From the NCBI GenBank assembly GCA_963995505.1, contig OZ023197.1:3938121-4002120 (forward strand): a DNA stretch of 64,000 bases, written 5' to 3'. This DNA comes from Hypericum androsaemum. Lineage: Eukaryota; Streptophyta; Magnoliopsida; Malpighiales; Hypericaceae. Positions 11,701 through 23,369 of the stretch are shown here, piece by piece; position 1 is the stretch's first letter, and each line of letters starts with the position of its first letter. The notes under the pieces are model-generated. The model was not told where the DNA came from. It saw only the letters and a program-made list of their open reading frames with translations, and ran no database searches. A program made the position numbers and the translations under genes.

Positions 11701-14700
11701 AGCAACGATTAACAAAATTATTGAAGAAAATGAAGACATATAAGACCACAAAAAAATTGGAAACTCAAACCATAAGGCATAAACCATATAAATAGTTGGA
11801 AATTCGAAACAGTGAGAAGTGCTAATAATTTTATAAGAGTATATAAGGGCCAAAACCTGGTGGCGATTCGTTTTCTTTCACGGACAACGAGCTGTGTCCT
11901 TGAGTCGATGTATGCCACAAAAAATGTCAGGACGATGTCGATGGCGAAAAACAGATCAACAACGTTGTCCAATATGTATACACTTGTATAAACTGTGGAG
12001 TGCAGAAATGCCGTCTCAAATGGGAAAATCCACGCCGAATATGCCACCAGCACCACCATAAATGTCTCCCAGCACCTACACTTAAGGTTTATATTCAGGT
12101 TCAATTCCGGTTTGTTTAGATCAATTGATGAATGAGTGATTGTTGGTAATTGATATAATTGCATGCCGGTTAAAATAGGTCTGTTTACGGTTTCTAAATT
12201 GTTGGTTATGGTTTAAGGAAAATAGTTTACCGGAAAGAGAGAACCGTATTTAAACGATATCGATTTAACCAGAGGTTATGGTTAATTCGGTTAATTTAAC
12301 TATCAATTTTCGTGTTTAAACAATGTTAAAAATGTGGGACATATTTGAAAAATACTCAACAAATCTGGATGCTTCGAAAAAATTTAATGGTGTTTTCAAA
12401 AAGCCACATCATCAATCACCTGGGCACATGTGATAGTACACATGACTATCTGGATTGACGTAAGATGATAAGTGGTGGGGCAGCTAAGAAGAAGGGAGTG
12501 TTACTAAAATGTCAAAAGGCACAAACTAAACTAAACTTTTGTCTTAAAACAATAGCGTGATCGGCACTAGGGAAAAATATATATGTTAATAACTGAAGCA
12601 TTTTTCTTTTGATTTTCACAAGATGCTGTTTTATGGAATATCTAAAAGGTAGAGGTTAATGCTTGTTCTCTTCAATTCACCACCTTGATTCGTATTTTTG
12701 GCATATTTCTTTCGTTATTCGATTCGTTTTAGGGTATTATTTTATTTTTTGGTAATGAGTTTCGTAGTTTGTTTCTGACCCCAGGAAAATAAAGCAACTT
12801 ATAATCTTAAGTAACTAAGATATACTGCGCTAGATGAAGAATTATTTTAAAGTAAATCACTGAATACATGTTCCGCAAAAAAGTCTCACGAGTCCTTAAA
12901 TTTTGATTCAATTGGTAAAAGTAGGCTGGAGAATAAAATTAGTACCTAGAATCGATATTCTTGTATTACATATAAAAAATATTTATATAAGTAATGTATA
13001 GTTTGATGCAAAATCAATTATGATCACGTGCTTAAGAAATATAAATGGAACCAGTGATTTGGTTAAATCAATTATGATCACTCTTAAATTGACACCTTTA
13101 AGAGTGAAACACATAGATATTGTGTTCGAAAGGGGATAGTCTGCGGAAATTTTAAGATGATCAAGTATGACTTATTATTCTTTTTGTTGGAAAAGTATGA
13201 TTTATTATATCTAATTATTAGAATTTTATCAAGTAATAATTTTATGGTGGGTCGTATAATTTTATCAATAGTCTAATATACGAAATGGGAAATCCAAAGC
13301 TTCATGTGGATATGGTTACAGCATGCACATTGTTAATTTGGCACAAATTAATACAATCCCAGCAGAGTTAGTTCATGTCGGCCAATAATTAGGTTTCACA
13401 TTGGAATACCATGGGGGCCACCTCTCACTCATTTGAGGAAAAATGCCAAAAAGTACTCTGAATCATCTATTTTTCGCTGCCTAACCTCAAACTTTTGATC
13501 GTACTTAATATATTTTTTGCACGTTCCAAATAGATGCAATTGATTACAAATTGAGTGTAGTTCTAATTAAATAAAACGTACTATTAAAATATAAGTAGTT
13601 CTTTCTAAAATAGTGCACCCAATTGAAATAAAACTGCACAAAAGTGAGCCCTAACTTTCAACAAGGTGTTTGTAGTGGGCAATTTAGCGGACCAAACAAT
13701 CATATATACAATATTTTAGTAGAAACATGAAATTTGGGATTATTAAAAAGCATGACCATTGGTAAAAAATTACCGAAAAGTTACGGAGTTTAAACCACGT
13801 GTTAGTTCAAGTAATAAAATATTTATATCGATTTAAAAAGATTTACAATTTTGGGTCAGGTTTTACAAGTGTAAAGATATAATCAGAAAACTGCTTTATA
13901 AATAAAATCTACCGATACTCCAACCCTGAATACAGGAGATTAAAAAAGCACATGACCGTCACACTATTATTGCTGTCCGATTAGCCAGGACAATGTTATT
14001 TCGGTGTTCCAACCAGACTAACCATATTGGGAAACAAGAAGGAAATGGCAAGTTCTCTTTTAGCTTTCACTGGCATAACGCTTTTGTTTGATTCCCGAAA
14101 AATTATTCCCCAATAATTATAATTTTCTTTCTTTCTTGCCTCCACAAGGATTGATTAGTTAGTGTACTAATTATTTAATCAGAATTCAAGCGTGGTTAAC
14201 TACACCAGTTTACAAGAGAAATATTCATTTGTTGTCAGCCAAGATTGATTTCTGTTCGGCAACAGTTTAGTTTGACTTTATATATCCTTCAAATTGTCAG
14301 AAGAATTAAAATATTTATAGACGAACATTATCAGACTTTATTTACGAGTGATTCTCTAAATATTATCTTTTTTATTTATAATATTTGAAAAATATGCCTT
14401 CTTAAAAGAATCGACATCCCTTGGATCAACTTTCATCGAAGCAGGTACTCTTACCAAGTTAAACCAAACCTAGAACAACAATTTCCCCCTTCATGCACAC
14501 TGGAGTTGTCAATTTCTTCTTTAGTTTTTTTGGGTTAGTAGACTTTAATTTAGATCATTGTTTCTCTTCACGTACGACAGGAATCAAAACTATATAATTA
14601 AAAATAACCAATTAAATGAGCAAATGATTGTATAGTAAAATCCTGCATTACCTGTATCTTGTATCCATGGGAGACAAAATCCATCCTTGAGATTCCACGG

Positions 14701-14896
14701 GGTTCTGGTTGTAGCCAGACACTCCAAGAGGAGGAAGGATAATCTTGGACAAGCTAGAGAGAGAAAGAGAACTATGACCATTATCTTCATGAACTTGTGC
14801 TTCTCCATCAAAGTTGTTCTTTTTCCTCATCTTCATGCTAGAGGATACATGATGATGATGATGATGATAAAAAAGATTATTGGGTTTCATATCCAT
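5783..14896 (-). CDS. AKT2: AKT2-type Shaker inward/weakly rectifying K+ channel, 841 aa
   Basis: Eleven exons join in phase on the minus strand: 14652-14896, 11857-12075, 10070-10228, 9310-9367, 7797-8114, 7481-7720, 7084-7401, 6809-6997, 6654-6729, 6001-6573, 5783-5913. The product is 841 residues, against about 800 in Arabidopsis AKT2. In order it has a His-rich N-terminus, six transmembrane segments with a basic S4 ([14 protein letters not shown]), the filter [11 protein letters not shown] (about residues 280-290), a C-linker, a cyclic-nucleotide-binding-like domain (about 414-500), ankyrin repeats (about 530-690) and a C-terminal KHA domain. [13 protein letters not shown] and [16 protein letters not shown] closely resemble AKT2/3 proteins. 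Family role: plasma-membrane K+ transport, notably in phloem. I chose the first ATG in exon 1; the frame stays open 22 codons upstream without another ATG. Intron 2 carries a Pack-MULE. Confidence 0.93.
8296..9220. repeat. dispersed direct repeats flanking the intronic insert
   Basis: A segment with CATCTACATTTTTTAAG followed by GTAGATCAGATTGAT occurs at about 8298 and 9049. A longer neighbouring unit (TTCAATTGTTA, then CATCCCTTACGAG and a GAGCTAG-like end) occurs at about 8895 and 9090. These copies bracket the GC-richer insert and suggest a target region duplicated around it. Confidence 0.5.
8447..8860 (-). pseudogene. possible RNase H-like retroelement remnant in an AKT2 intron
   Basis: Within the intron between channel exons 4 and 5, a GC-richer block has a minus-strand frame including [20 protein letters not shown] and a FSWEEDA motif. 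This loosely resembles the helix-strand region of plant reverse-transcriptase-associated RNase H domains, but catalytic residues are not evident. Similar wording occurs near 49.4 kb (minus). The base composition differs from the surrounding AT-rich intron, suggesting inserted DNA. The family call is weak. Confidence 0.3.
10423..11453. mobile_element. Mutator-like Pack-MULE in AKT2 intron 2
   Basis: The element is 10432-11444 (1,013 bp). Both ends carry long inverted repeats of about 170-180 bp, starting GAGATAATTACTCTCAAGAC on the left and ending with its reverse complement on the right; the arms match closely with scattered differences. It is flanked by a perfect 9-bp duplication, TAATTTTTA, at 10423-10431 and 11445-11453. 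Long TIRs with 9-bp target duplications define Mutator-like elements. There is no MURA transposase; instead the interior holds a captured, broken LRR gene fragment, the definition of a Pack-MULE. It lies wholly inside an intron of the channel gene, whose flanking exons remain intact. Confidence 0.92.
10630..11165 (+). pseudogene. captured LRR (DRT100-like) gene fragment, broken
   Basis: On the plus strand, opposite to the channel gene, the Pack-MULE interior is GC-rich and encodes consecutive plant-type leucine-rich repeats of about 24 residues. Examples are [34 protein letters not shown] and [19 protein letters not shown]. Their order and the preceding [13 protein letters not shown] and [10 protein letters not shown] segments resemble DRT100-like secreted LRR proteins. 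The fragment is disabled by a one-base frameshift near 10687 and in-frame stops near 10793 and 11008, and lacks the N-terminus. It is a captured copy of a gene elsewhere in the genome and is unlikely to code for protein. Confidence 0.85.
12076..14651. other. intron 1 of the AKT2-type gene, no inserted gene seen
   Basis: A 2.6-kb AT-rich intron separating the N-terminal exon from the exon carrying S1-S2. Its ends conform to GT-AG on the minus strand and preserve phase 2. I see no coding remnant or clear transposon ends. Confidence 0.7.
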
Positions 14897-14995
14897 ATGC
14901 CGATAGATTTTGCTGAGGGAGGATGAAGGATTAAAAATGAAGCAACACTTTGGCCTTTTCAAGGCCCAAAAGAAAAGGTGGTAGAGAAAGAGAGT

Positions 14996-15004
14996 TTATT
15001 TCAT
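14996..15004 (-). other. minimal upstream ORF (ATG AAA TAA) before AKT2
   Basis: On the minus strand the inferred leader reads AAAAGC ATG AAA TAA, a two-codon upstream ORF about 100 nt before the chosen start. Whether it lies in the mRNA depends on the true transcription start. Confidence 0.4.
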
Positions 15005-15068
15005 GCTTTTATTATTGTGGAATTGTGAGATAGATGGGTGCGGTTGTGGTCCTACAAGAGATGCACTG

Positions 15069-15082
15069 ATATATATTTTTTA
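15069..15082 (-). promoter_or_regulatory. candidate TATA box of the AKT2-type gene
   Basis: On the minus strand AAAAAATATATATCAG lies about 180 bp upstream of the start codon. A CA-rich segment follows that could be the leader. Assigned from motif and position only. Confidence 0.35.
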
Positions 15083-16069
15083 ATTTGTAGTGTAAATAGT
15101 TGACCAGTATGGTGTCTATCTAGCAGACGATTTTTTTAATAATGTCTTTGATATTTATAAAACTGAATCTAAATATTTTTTAACGAATCAAAATCGTTTA
15201 CCACTTGCAATAACTCTTGGACTATTAGTTGGTGCTAGTGCTCTATTATTCCTGGAGGTGGAATGAGGAGCCATACTTGGAAGAGCCCAACTTGGAATCA
15301 GCTGCATTGATTGATTTGATGCTGATGAGATAATAATCTGTAGTAGAGAAATTGGGTTGGATCTGTTCAATTGTTGGCCTCTCGTTAGGTCAGGACAATT
15401 TATGATTGCCGTTCTTTCGGTTTAACATCATGATCCTCCCCATACACAGGTACACGGTCCCTACACCAAAATGTATGATTGTTACATTTTCTTTGGAGGG
15501 ATTCTTACATGTGTATTGTGAATAAATCATCTCCTGACAAGGTTTGTCCCCACAAATCATACTTATCTGGTCTGAAAGTCTGTTGGGTCATGCGTTTCTT
15601 TGTCATCAATTTGTTGTAGTCATTAATATACGTATAAATCTTCATATTCTATACATAAACTAAAAGGGTTGAGTAAAGAAGTTTTTTCACTTAGAAAATG
15701 TAACTAACTATTCTCCATTTTTGGCTTAAAAAGGCGATTCTCTACTTACAATGTTAGATTTTAGGTATGTCTTATCAAACGAAATTTATGAGTTGGTTTC
15801 GTCTCTCGTGCCACAAAATTGATGTAGGGAGTCATGCAACAACTACAATCTTATGGATTAACATGCTGAGATGTCATATTAGAATATGTACATTGACAAA
15901 CTTTAAAACCATGAATATGATAAGTTTTTTACTTACAAATTACACACAACATCACTCCATGTTCAATGTAAAATTTCTGAAATATTAAGTTCAGTTTAAT
16001 TACAAATAGTATTTAGACTAATGACATAAGGCGTAGAGTAATTTCTCCAGTATTACGTTCAGCACGTTA
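15083..16069. other. upstream region of AKT2, no gene seen
   Basis: Non-coding, AT-rich. A 60-residue minus-strand frame at 15188-15370 is Ser/Pro/Asn rich but I recognise no domain in it and do not call it a gene. Confidence 0.45.
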
Positions 16070-18773
16070 TGTTGGGAGTGGCGAGAAAGGAAAGAAGCTG
16101 GGCGGGGCTAACGCTCGCTAGACCCGTATCGTTTGCTAGGGGTAGGTTACAGCAAGTTCGGATTTTGGTGGCCTAGTCGCCCGCTAGGGTATGCTGGCAG
16201 ACATTTTCTGTTTTGCTCGGACTCTTGTTTTGGACTCCTAGGACGACCTAGATAAGTTTCTTGAAGTGCAAGAGTTTGTCTCTATATAAAGGCATGCTAG
16301 CTTAGTTGATGTATGACTTTGTAACTCGGATCTCATAAATAAAAGTTCTCCTTTCTCTCCATGGACGTAGATATTAGGTCGAACCACGTAAACTCTTGTG
16401 TCTGTGTTCTTTGTGTGTTGTTGTCCTATTGTGGTGAATTTTTTAACAACTTGTATCAGAGCTTGGTGGGAGGATGGCAGATCTTGGCGCAAAGTTTGGA
16501 TTAATAAAGTTTGATGGCTCATTGAATTTTGGGTTATGGTAAATATGTGTTAAAGATCTGCTGGTGCAATAAGGAATGGTCAATGCACTCTCAGAGAAGA
16601 TGAAGGAGAAAGAGTGGAAAGAGATGGAGGCTAAGGCGGTGGCGATGATTCACTTGTGCATGACGGATAGTGTGATGTATCACGTCATGGATGAGGAGTC
16701 ACCAGTGGAATTTGGAGAAAATTGGAGCAAAGGTATATGTCCAAGTCTTTATCGAACAAATTTTATCTTAAGCAAAAATTGTACGGGCTTAAGATGATGG
16801 AGGGCTCAGATTTGAGTCAACACATCAACATTTCAATCAACTAATTAGTGATTAGATAAAGGTCGATGTGAAGTTCGAGGATGGAGACAAGATATTTTTG
16901 CTACTGAATTTTTTACTAGGTTCCTACGAAAGTTTGGTTACAACTCTAACTTGGGGAAAAGATTCCTTGGTGTTGTAGGATATCACTAGCGCTCTGCTAG
17001 GATTTCATCAAAGAAAGAAGGCTGGCGATGAACGAGGAGAAGGGTTGGTTGTGAGGGACAACCATGGTCGTAGAGAAGGAAAAGATGGAAGATGATCCAA
17101 GTTATGGTGAATAAGGTTTAAAGAAAATTACTTCGAGTGCGGAGAAAATGGGGCACATTAAGAAGGACTGTCCAAGAAGAACTCGGGATCACAAGAGAAA
17201 AGGATCGGCATCCATAAATATGGCATCATATTCGGACGGGTCAGATGGTGATTGTCTTTTTATCTTATCAGATCCTAAGCATACTATTGATTTTTGAATT
17301 TTGGATAGCAAGTGCTCTTTTCACATGGCCCAATATGGATTGATTCGACACCTAATAGTTTGTTGATTCAAGTATGGTGACCATGGGTAATGGTTCTACT
17401 TGTAGAATTTTTGACATAGGAGATTTGTCAAACATGATGTGGGATGGTGTTGAGAGACAGTTGTGTGGGGTTAGGCATGTTCCAAAGTTAGAAAAGAATT
17501 TGATCTCATTAGAAACCTTGGATTATAGTGGGTATGGCTATAAAGTTGAAGGTGGTCTATCTAATTGCCGTGGAGAAGGATCCCTATGGTGGTGATGATG
17601 GGTGAAAGGGATACCAGAAATACCTATAAGTTGGTGGGGGTACGGTTCTCGGTGGAGTCACCTAATTGGAGTATGATCGAGGCATGAAAAGCTCTTGGCA
17701 TATGAGATTAGATCGTATGAAGGAGCGATGTCTTGACATGAATGGTTTGAGTGCACTGAGAATTTGCAGAGAAAAGGTTACCAAGGCCCCACTATGGTTG
17801 TCTAAAAGTGCACTCAAAACAGATGTGTTGGGTAGCTTTGGTATTGGGAATGCGAAGCCGTTGGAAACACCACAGAAAAATTGAGTATCTCACTCAAGTC
17901 TGAACGGTAGAGTTCGTGATAAGGATTCTACTAGGTGGAACAAAAGGCTACTTATTTTATGTTATGTCTTGTAGCATTTGTTCGAGGCAAAAAGGTCCAA
18001 TGAGGAAGTAGTTTGAGGTTGAGAGGCATGGGAATGATCGGGAAAATAAAAGAGTGTCTATCGATCACAAGGTTGCTTCCACATGTGAACTTGCATATTG
18101 GGGTTCGATGGAGGTTGAAGGGAATACATCAAGAAAGCTCGGGAGTTGCTCGAGTTTGGGAGATGTCTCCAAGTGATTGAACAAAGGTTGAGAGAAAGTG
18201 TAGATGGTCTTATTAATGCTGGTGTATCTATGGTTCAACGTGGAGTCAGTAGAGTCGGTTTGATTTTGCAAGATCTCATGTTTCTGTAAGATGCAATTTC
18301 TCATCGAGGTGGAGTTTATTGAGTTCGGGTGGAGTTTCATGGTTCTTCGCAATGGATGATTTCTCTCTAAGGTGGAGATTGTTGGGAGTGGCGAGAAAGG
18401 AAAGAAGCTGGGCAGGGCTAGCGCCCGCCAGACCCCTAGCGCTCGCTAGAGGAAGGTTACAGCAGGTCCGAATTTTGGTAGCCTAGCAGCCGCTAGGAGG
18501 CTAGAGCCCGCTAGGGTATGCTTGTAGGCGTTTCTTATTTTGCTCAGATGCTTGTTTTGGACTCCTAGGACGACCTAGATAGGTTTCTTAGTGTGCAAGG
18601 TTTGCCTCTATATAAAGGCATGTTACCTAGTTGATGTATGGCTTTATAACTCGAATTTCATCAATAAAAGTTCTCAATTCTCTCCGTGGACGTAAGCATT
18701 AGGTCGAATCACGTAAATTCTTGTGTTTGTGTTCTTTATGCGTTATTGTTCTCTTGCGGTGAATTTTTTAACA
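16070..18773 (+). mobile_element. internally deleted Copia-type LTR retrotransposon
   Basis: Two direct LTRs, 16070-16448 and 18380-18773, begin TGTTGGGAGTGGCGAG and end with TTTTTTAACA. The left LTR is followed by TGTATCAGAGC, a tRNA-iMet-type primer-binding site, and the right one is preceded by a purine-rich GGTGGAGAT tract. Flanks CGTTA and CGTTG are a 5-bp target duplication with one mismatch. Only about 1.9 kb of interior remains, against 4-5 kb in complete Copia elements, so most of pol is gone. The LTRs differ by substitutions and by a roughly 17-bp length difference in the CGCTAG-rich section. Confidence 0.88.
16576..17886 (+). pseudogene. degenerate Copia gag/protease/pol scraps
   Basis: Fragments run in Copia order. 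A gag N-terminal segment (KEWKEMEAKAVAMIHLCMTD) is followed by a frameshifted CCHC knuckle region around 17130-17185 (MGHIKKDCPRRT). Next comes a protease/pre-integrase-like stretch (VRHVPKLEKNLISLETLD), and then an abrupt jump to GNAKPLETP, a motif near the end of Copia reverse transcriptase. Integrase and most of the reverse transcriptase are missing. Multiple stops make it non-functional. Confidence 0.75.
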
Positions 18774-19639
18774 CGTTGGTGGATTCAAAGTTTATGCAAA
18801 TTTTGGCCTGATAAACTTTGTTTAAAATGCGTATTGATATTATCAGATTGATAATTACTATGAATTTTTTTATAAGTATATTAAATCAATATATCCATTA
18901 TAATCCACCGCCATGGTAAACCAGAATACAAATTCCTTTCGTTTGCCCAAAATTCCCGATGGTAAAGTTGGGCTTTCATTAGTCCAGCTTGATGCCTCTC
19001 TTCCAGCTGTCCACTAACTTTGCCATTGAACAGAGATATTTGTTTTTTTGATTGGTAAATTTTTACTTCTAATCACACATATTAGAGATTGAAGTCTAGA
19101 ACATATTAGAGATTGAAGTCTAGATCTTTGTCAAGTCAAACTATACTTATATTGTTAGGTAAATGCCTGTTAGCGAGATGTTTGTATTATGTTTCGCTTA
19201 TTTTTTGTTTTCACTTTGTTGTAACAATTTAATAAGCTGCCTTTTTTTGTTTGTAATGTTTGTTTGTTCTATAACCCTACTTTGCTATATTCTCTTATCC
19301 CACTTTACACCTCATCCAGGCCCAAACGACCACTAAGAGGTCCAATTATAAGCGGACCTCTCGCCCCTGAAGTCCACAGGCACCGAAGAAATCTCTGGTA
19401 GTCAGATACAACCATTTCGTGAATACTTTCGTAAATGTGTGATCTCTTGTGCCTCATACCTTGAGCTTTTCAGCTTGGTGTAACTGGAGGAAATCAAGAG
19501 ATTTTTTTCTCGTGAATTTCTGGTATTCAGAGTTAAGACTGTTGTGTCTATTAAGAAATGGTTCTACCAATTATATTTTTTCCATACGTGAGGGCTGTGA
19601 GATTTGAACCAAGACCATTTTATGAGAGTTCAATCTCTT

Positions 19640-19851
19640 ATCATTTGAATCAATTCTATTAGTAGAAACCGAGAATTTGTCCTTGCAAAATAAGGTGACA
19701 GTGTGCTGTAATTGAAAGGCATGCAGTGCATTACCTTTGCTAATGCGTTCTCCATGATTAGCCCAAATCTCTCGAGCCGCCCGAGCATATCGTAAGGTGC
19801 CACTTACGTCGTTCTCAGTGCATTCTTGAGAGAATTTATAACTATTTGGGA
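19640..19851 (-). pseudogene. ancient Copia gag fragment (copy A)
   Basis: On the minus strand INSLKNALRTT is followed, one frameshift later, by TLRYARAAREIWANHGERIS and a KGNALHAFQLQ stretch. This resembles the Copia gag segment of the form 'xxxxSAREIWxDLxERFxxGNxxRxxQLK'. It is truncated and frameshifted. The homologous remnant in copy B (about 32.93-33.13 kb) shows that it predates the block duplication. Confidence 0.5.
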
Positions 19852-22800
19852 TGTTGGGTATGGAGTCTGAGTACGAGTGAATTATTTTGGTGGCTCGAGT
19901 GAAGAGCCGTGAGGATAGTCCGAGAGTGGATCGATAGGGTTCGGAGTCCGGGGATGCTCAGAGAATCAATCGAGTCAAGAGTCGAGTGAAGACATTGAGG
20001 ACATCTGAGGAGTCGTGCGGCTCTAGTGAAGAGCTTGAGTATGATCGGGGGTGTCAATCAGTTCGAGAAATGGAAGCCTGGAGGTGAAACGACGAAGCAA
20101 AACGTAAGAGTGAATAGTGTCTGACGGTGTTCATCCGAATTCTCCTGGATGAATTTTGGCACCCGCCAGATATTTGGCGCCCGCCAGACAGCCCGAGAAA
20201 GTGATATTTTGGTGGACCAAAATGCTATGATGGGTGAAGTAGAATCGCCCGTGGAGAAGTTCGACGATATGAAGAAAGAGGAGTAGAAGCTCCTAGACCG
20301 GATGGCGATGAGCGTGGTGTGCCTATCCTTGTCTAGGAGTGTGACGACCAAGGAGGAGACTTTGTATGCAATAAGGAACGCCCATGAGAGCATTGGCCTT
20401 GTATTGCGATGGAAGATGTGGAGTGGCATTGTCGACTTGGCCATGTGTGTGAGAAGAGGATGAGGGTGCTTTATTCAAGAGGGAAGCTACCAAGCTTGAG
20501 GACCGTGAAGGTGGGTCTTCGTGTGCATTGTGGTCTTGGAGAGCAGAGAGTGAGCTCTTCGAGAGGTAGCGGTATTTTGAAAAGATGAGAAGCTTGTATT
20601 AGTCCAAGTGAAAGGACCGGCACTGGAAGCATCCTTGGGTGGTCCGTGCTACAAGACCCCCATTGGAAAGAAGGATCTTGAGGTGTGCTTAAGATCGGAA
20701 ATGGCGAAGAGTACAAGCTCCAAGAGTTCAAAAAGTACTGTGAAGCGATGGGGAGTCGCAAGAAGAAGCAGTAGCTGGAAACCCCGATAAGATGGCATCG
20801 TGGAGAAGATAAACACGACAACCAATGCGAGAGTGAGAGCCATGCAAGTGAAGCATGGGCTACCGAAGATGTTGAGGGTGGATGAAGTGAACACCGCCGC
20901 TTACTTGATCAATAGAATTACATCAAGCTCTTTGGAGAGTGTGATACCGGAGGTGGCTTGGAGTGGAAGGAGATTGATCTAACTCATCTTCGTGTGTCTT
21001 GGTTGTGTGTCGTTTGTTCATGTTGATGCAAAATAGTAGAGCAAGCAAGATGCGGAGTCCATGGAGAATGACGAGGGGAGCATTGCTGATGATGGGGGGT
21101 TCTAGCAGTGAGATGATCGGGTTGGATATCTCAAACTCGGGTGGGAGCAAGAAGGTACTGAGAAGGCTAGGAGGCCGAAGAGGAGAATGTGAAACCAAGT
21201 TCCCCACCGCCAGTGGTTTCACAGCAAATTTTCACAAGTGAAGGTGGTTCATCGCAGTGGTTCTCGCCCGCCAACTACTATCTCTTGTCGATAGGTGGTG
21301 AGCCAGGAGATTATGCAAAGACACAGCGGAGTGAGCTTGTGCGTGAGAAGATGCTTGCAAAGAGTGAGAAGATGGAGTCGTTGAGTGCCAACGAGACTTG
21401 GGGACTAGTCAAACTCCATAGTGGTGAGGCATGGCATAATCAGGAGGTTAGAAGAGTTAGTATGGCAAAGGAGAATGAGTGTTGCAAGGAGAGAGCTCAG
21501 AATCGAAAGACTACAGGTACTTTCACGGGTGGTCGTGTAAGGGATGCAAAAGAGCGTACAAGACCAGTGATAGCAGATTCGGTGGGAGTTGTGAAAAAGC
21601 TTTTGAGGAATCCTAGAAAGCAACATGAGAAGACAAAGAAGTGGGTGCCCGTCCACTTGACAAGCTTTGTAGAGAATGGCCTAATTGATGAGGACAAAAA
21701 GGCTAGAGTGGCAAGATATGTTGATGCGGATGTGGCATCAAGTCACCTTGAGAGAAGAGGTGGTATTGCAAGAGTGAAGCCCAAGGAGGGTGCTTTGGAG
21801 AAGTTGAAGTATGCTTGGCATCAACTAGCCTTTTGAGGTGATGAGAAGAGGCCGAAGCGCTGATTGGGAGAAGGTCACCTAGTGACGGGTGACGAGTACC
21901 GATTGGTGAAGATGGTCATCCGAGTGAACGATGATAAGCAACTAAGTGAAGAAGATCATCAAATGAATGGTTCGTGACGGGTGATTGATGAAGAGGTTAG
22001 TCTCCGAGTGGGAGATTGCCTAGTGATGAGAATTGTCTAGTGAGAGGTGGTTCGTAGATGTGGTTAGTCTCCGGGTGGGAGATTGACAAGTGAGGATTGC
22101 CTAGTGACGGGTGGTTCGTGATGTGGTGAGTTTTTGGGTGGGAGATTACCAAGTAAAGAAGAAGGTTGCCTAGTGACGGGTGGATCGTGTAGAGGTCAAT
22201 TTCCAGGTGGGAGATTGTTAGGTATGGAGCATGAGTACGAGTGAAGTATTCAGGTGACTCGAGTGAAGAGCCATGAGGATGGTCCGAGAGTTGATCGATT
22301 AGATTCAGAGTCAGGGGACGCTTAGAAAATCAATCGAGTCAAGAGTCGAGTAAAGACATTGAGGACATCCGAGGAGTCATGCGGCTCGAATGAAGAGCTT
22401 GAGAATGATAAGGGGTGTCGATCGATTTGAGAAACGGAGGCCGGGAGGAGAAATGACAAAGCAAAACGTAAGAGTGAATAGTGTGTTTGGCGCCCACCAG
22501 ACACTGTTCATCCGAATTCTCCTAGATGAATTTTGGCGCCCGCCAGACAGCCCGGGAAAGTGACATTTTGGTGGACCAAAATACCTCTCCCGACTCTAAA
22601 TAGTTTCCTAGGTTTTGGGCACTATAAATACCCATCTTGGCCTCCCATTTGAGGTGTGAACCCCTATAGAAAGGGTTGCCCAATGCTCCAAGTGAAGGAG
22701 GGTTGTCCATGGCAAAGAGAGAAGAGGGAAAGAGGAGGTGCTCTCCAAGTGCAGGAGAGTGGCCCATGTGCCCCAAAGTTGCCAAACCCAAGTGAAGGGT

Positions 22801-23369
22801 TACCTCCAAGTGAAGGAGGAGGAGAAGAGGAAGAAGACCTCCAAGTGGAGGAGGAGAAGAAGAAGAAGACCCAAGTGAAGGGTTGACTCCGAGTGAAGGG
22901 GGTGGTGCTCTCCGAGTGAAGGAGAATTATCCGAAGTGTGGGTAGAGCCCGAGTGAAGGGCCTTGCCGAATGAAGGGTTAGCCACTCCGAGTGAAGGAGG
23001 TGGTGCTCTTCGAGTGAAGGAGAGTTTACCTAAAGAGTGGGTAGAGCCTAAGCCTAGGGATTTGCCAAGAGTGAGAGCTCCCAAGAGTGTGGGTAGCCTA
23101 AGGTGAGAAGAGGAGGAGAAAGTGAGCCGAGTGAAGGCATCCATTGTTGTGAGAGCGAGTGAAGCTCGAGCGTGATATAGTGGAATCTCTCTTGGCTTGG
23201 AAGTCCTCGGATGTAGATAGTTGTGGATCGAACCGGGTAACCAAATTTTTGTGTCCCTCCTTGTGCTTTGTGTGTTCTGATCTTCTCGTGGTTATCGTGC
23301 TTTACTCGTATGTATTTTTTGTTGCGTTGCTTGGGTCCACGAGAAGTGGGTAATTTTTCTAACATGGAA
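19847..23369 (+). mobile_element. degenerate Copia-type element with a truncated 5' LTR
   Basis: The 3' LTR is complete at 22216-23364 (1,149 bp, TGTTAGGTATGG to TTTTTCTAACA). The 5' LTR starts at 19852 but matches only about its first 380 bp before joining coding remnants at about 20226, so its second part and the primer-binding site are deleted. Flanks TGGGA and TGGAA form a 5-bp target duplication. The unoccupied version of the site is present in duplicated block B at about 33094-33125 (TTATAACTATTTGGGAGAGC), confirming both ends. Minisatellite-like repeats lie before the 3' LTR (21.9-22.2 kb, a GGGAGATTGCC unit) and inside it (22.65-23.05 kb, GAGTGAAGGAG units). Confidence 0.85.
20226..21836 (+). 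pseudogene. Copia gag-pol remnants of the 19.8-23.4 kb element
   Basis: Scraps occur in expected order: a gag-like LDRMAMSVVCLSLSRSV, a pre-integrase-like RGKLPSLRTVKVGLRVHC, an integrase C-terminal-type DLTHLRV near 20985, and the start of a reverse-transcriptase segment (KMESLSANETWGLVKL near 21372). Frames shift repeatedly and stops are frequent. The longest open stretch (21189-21836) is mostly not recognisable protein. Confidence 0.65.

Noticed and set aside
14648..14962. AKT2 start at 14962 (22 residues longer)
   Set aside because: That codon is TTG; the first ATG in this exon is at 14896.
15188..15370. 60-residue Ser/Pro-rich minus-strand frame upstream of AKT2
   Set aside because: No recognisable domain, no splice context and AT-rich flanks.
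20058..20444. Minus-strand frames of 100-130 residues in 19.8-23.1 kb
   Set aside because: They are shadows of degenerate LTR and Copia sequence on the other strand; translations are low-complexity and unlike any protein I know.
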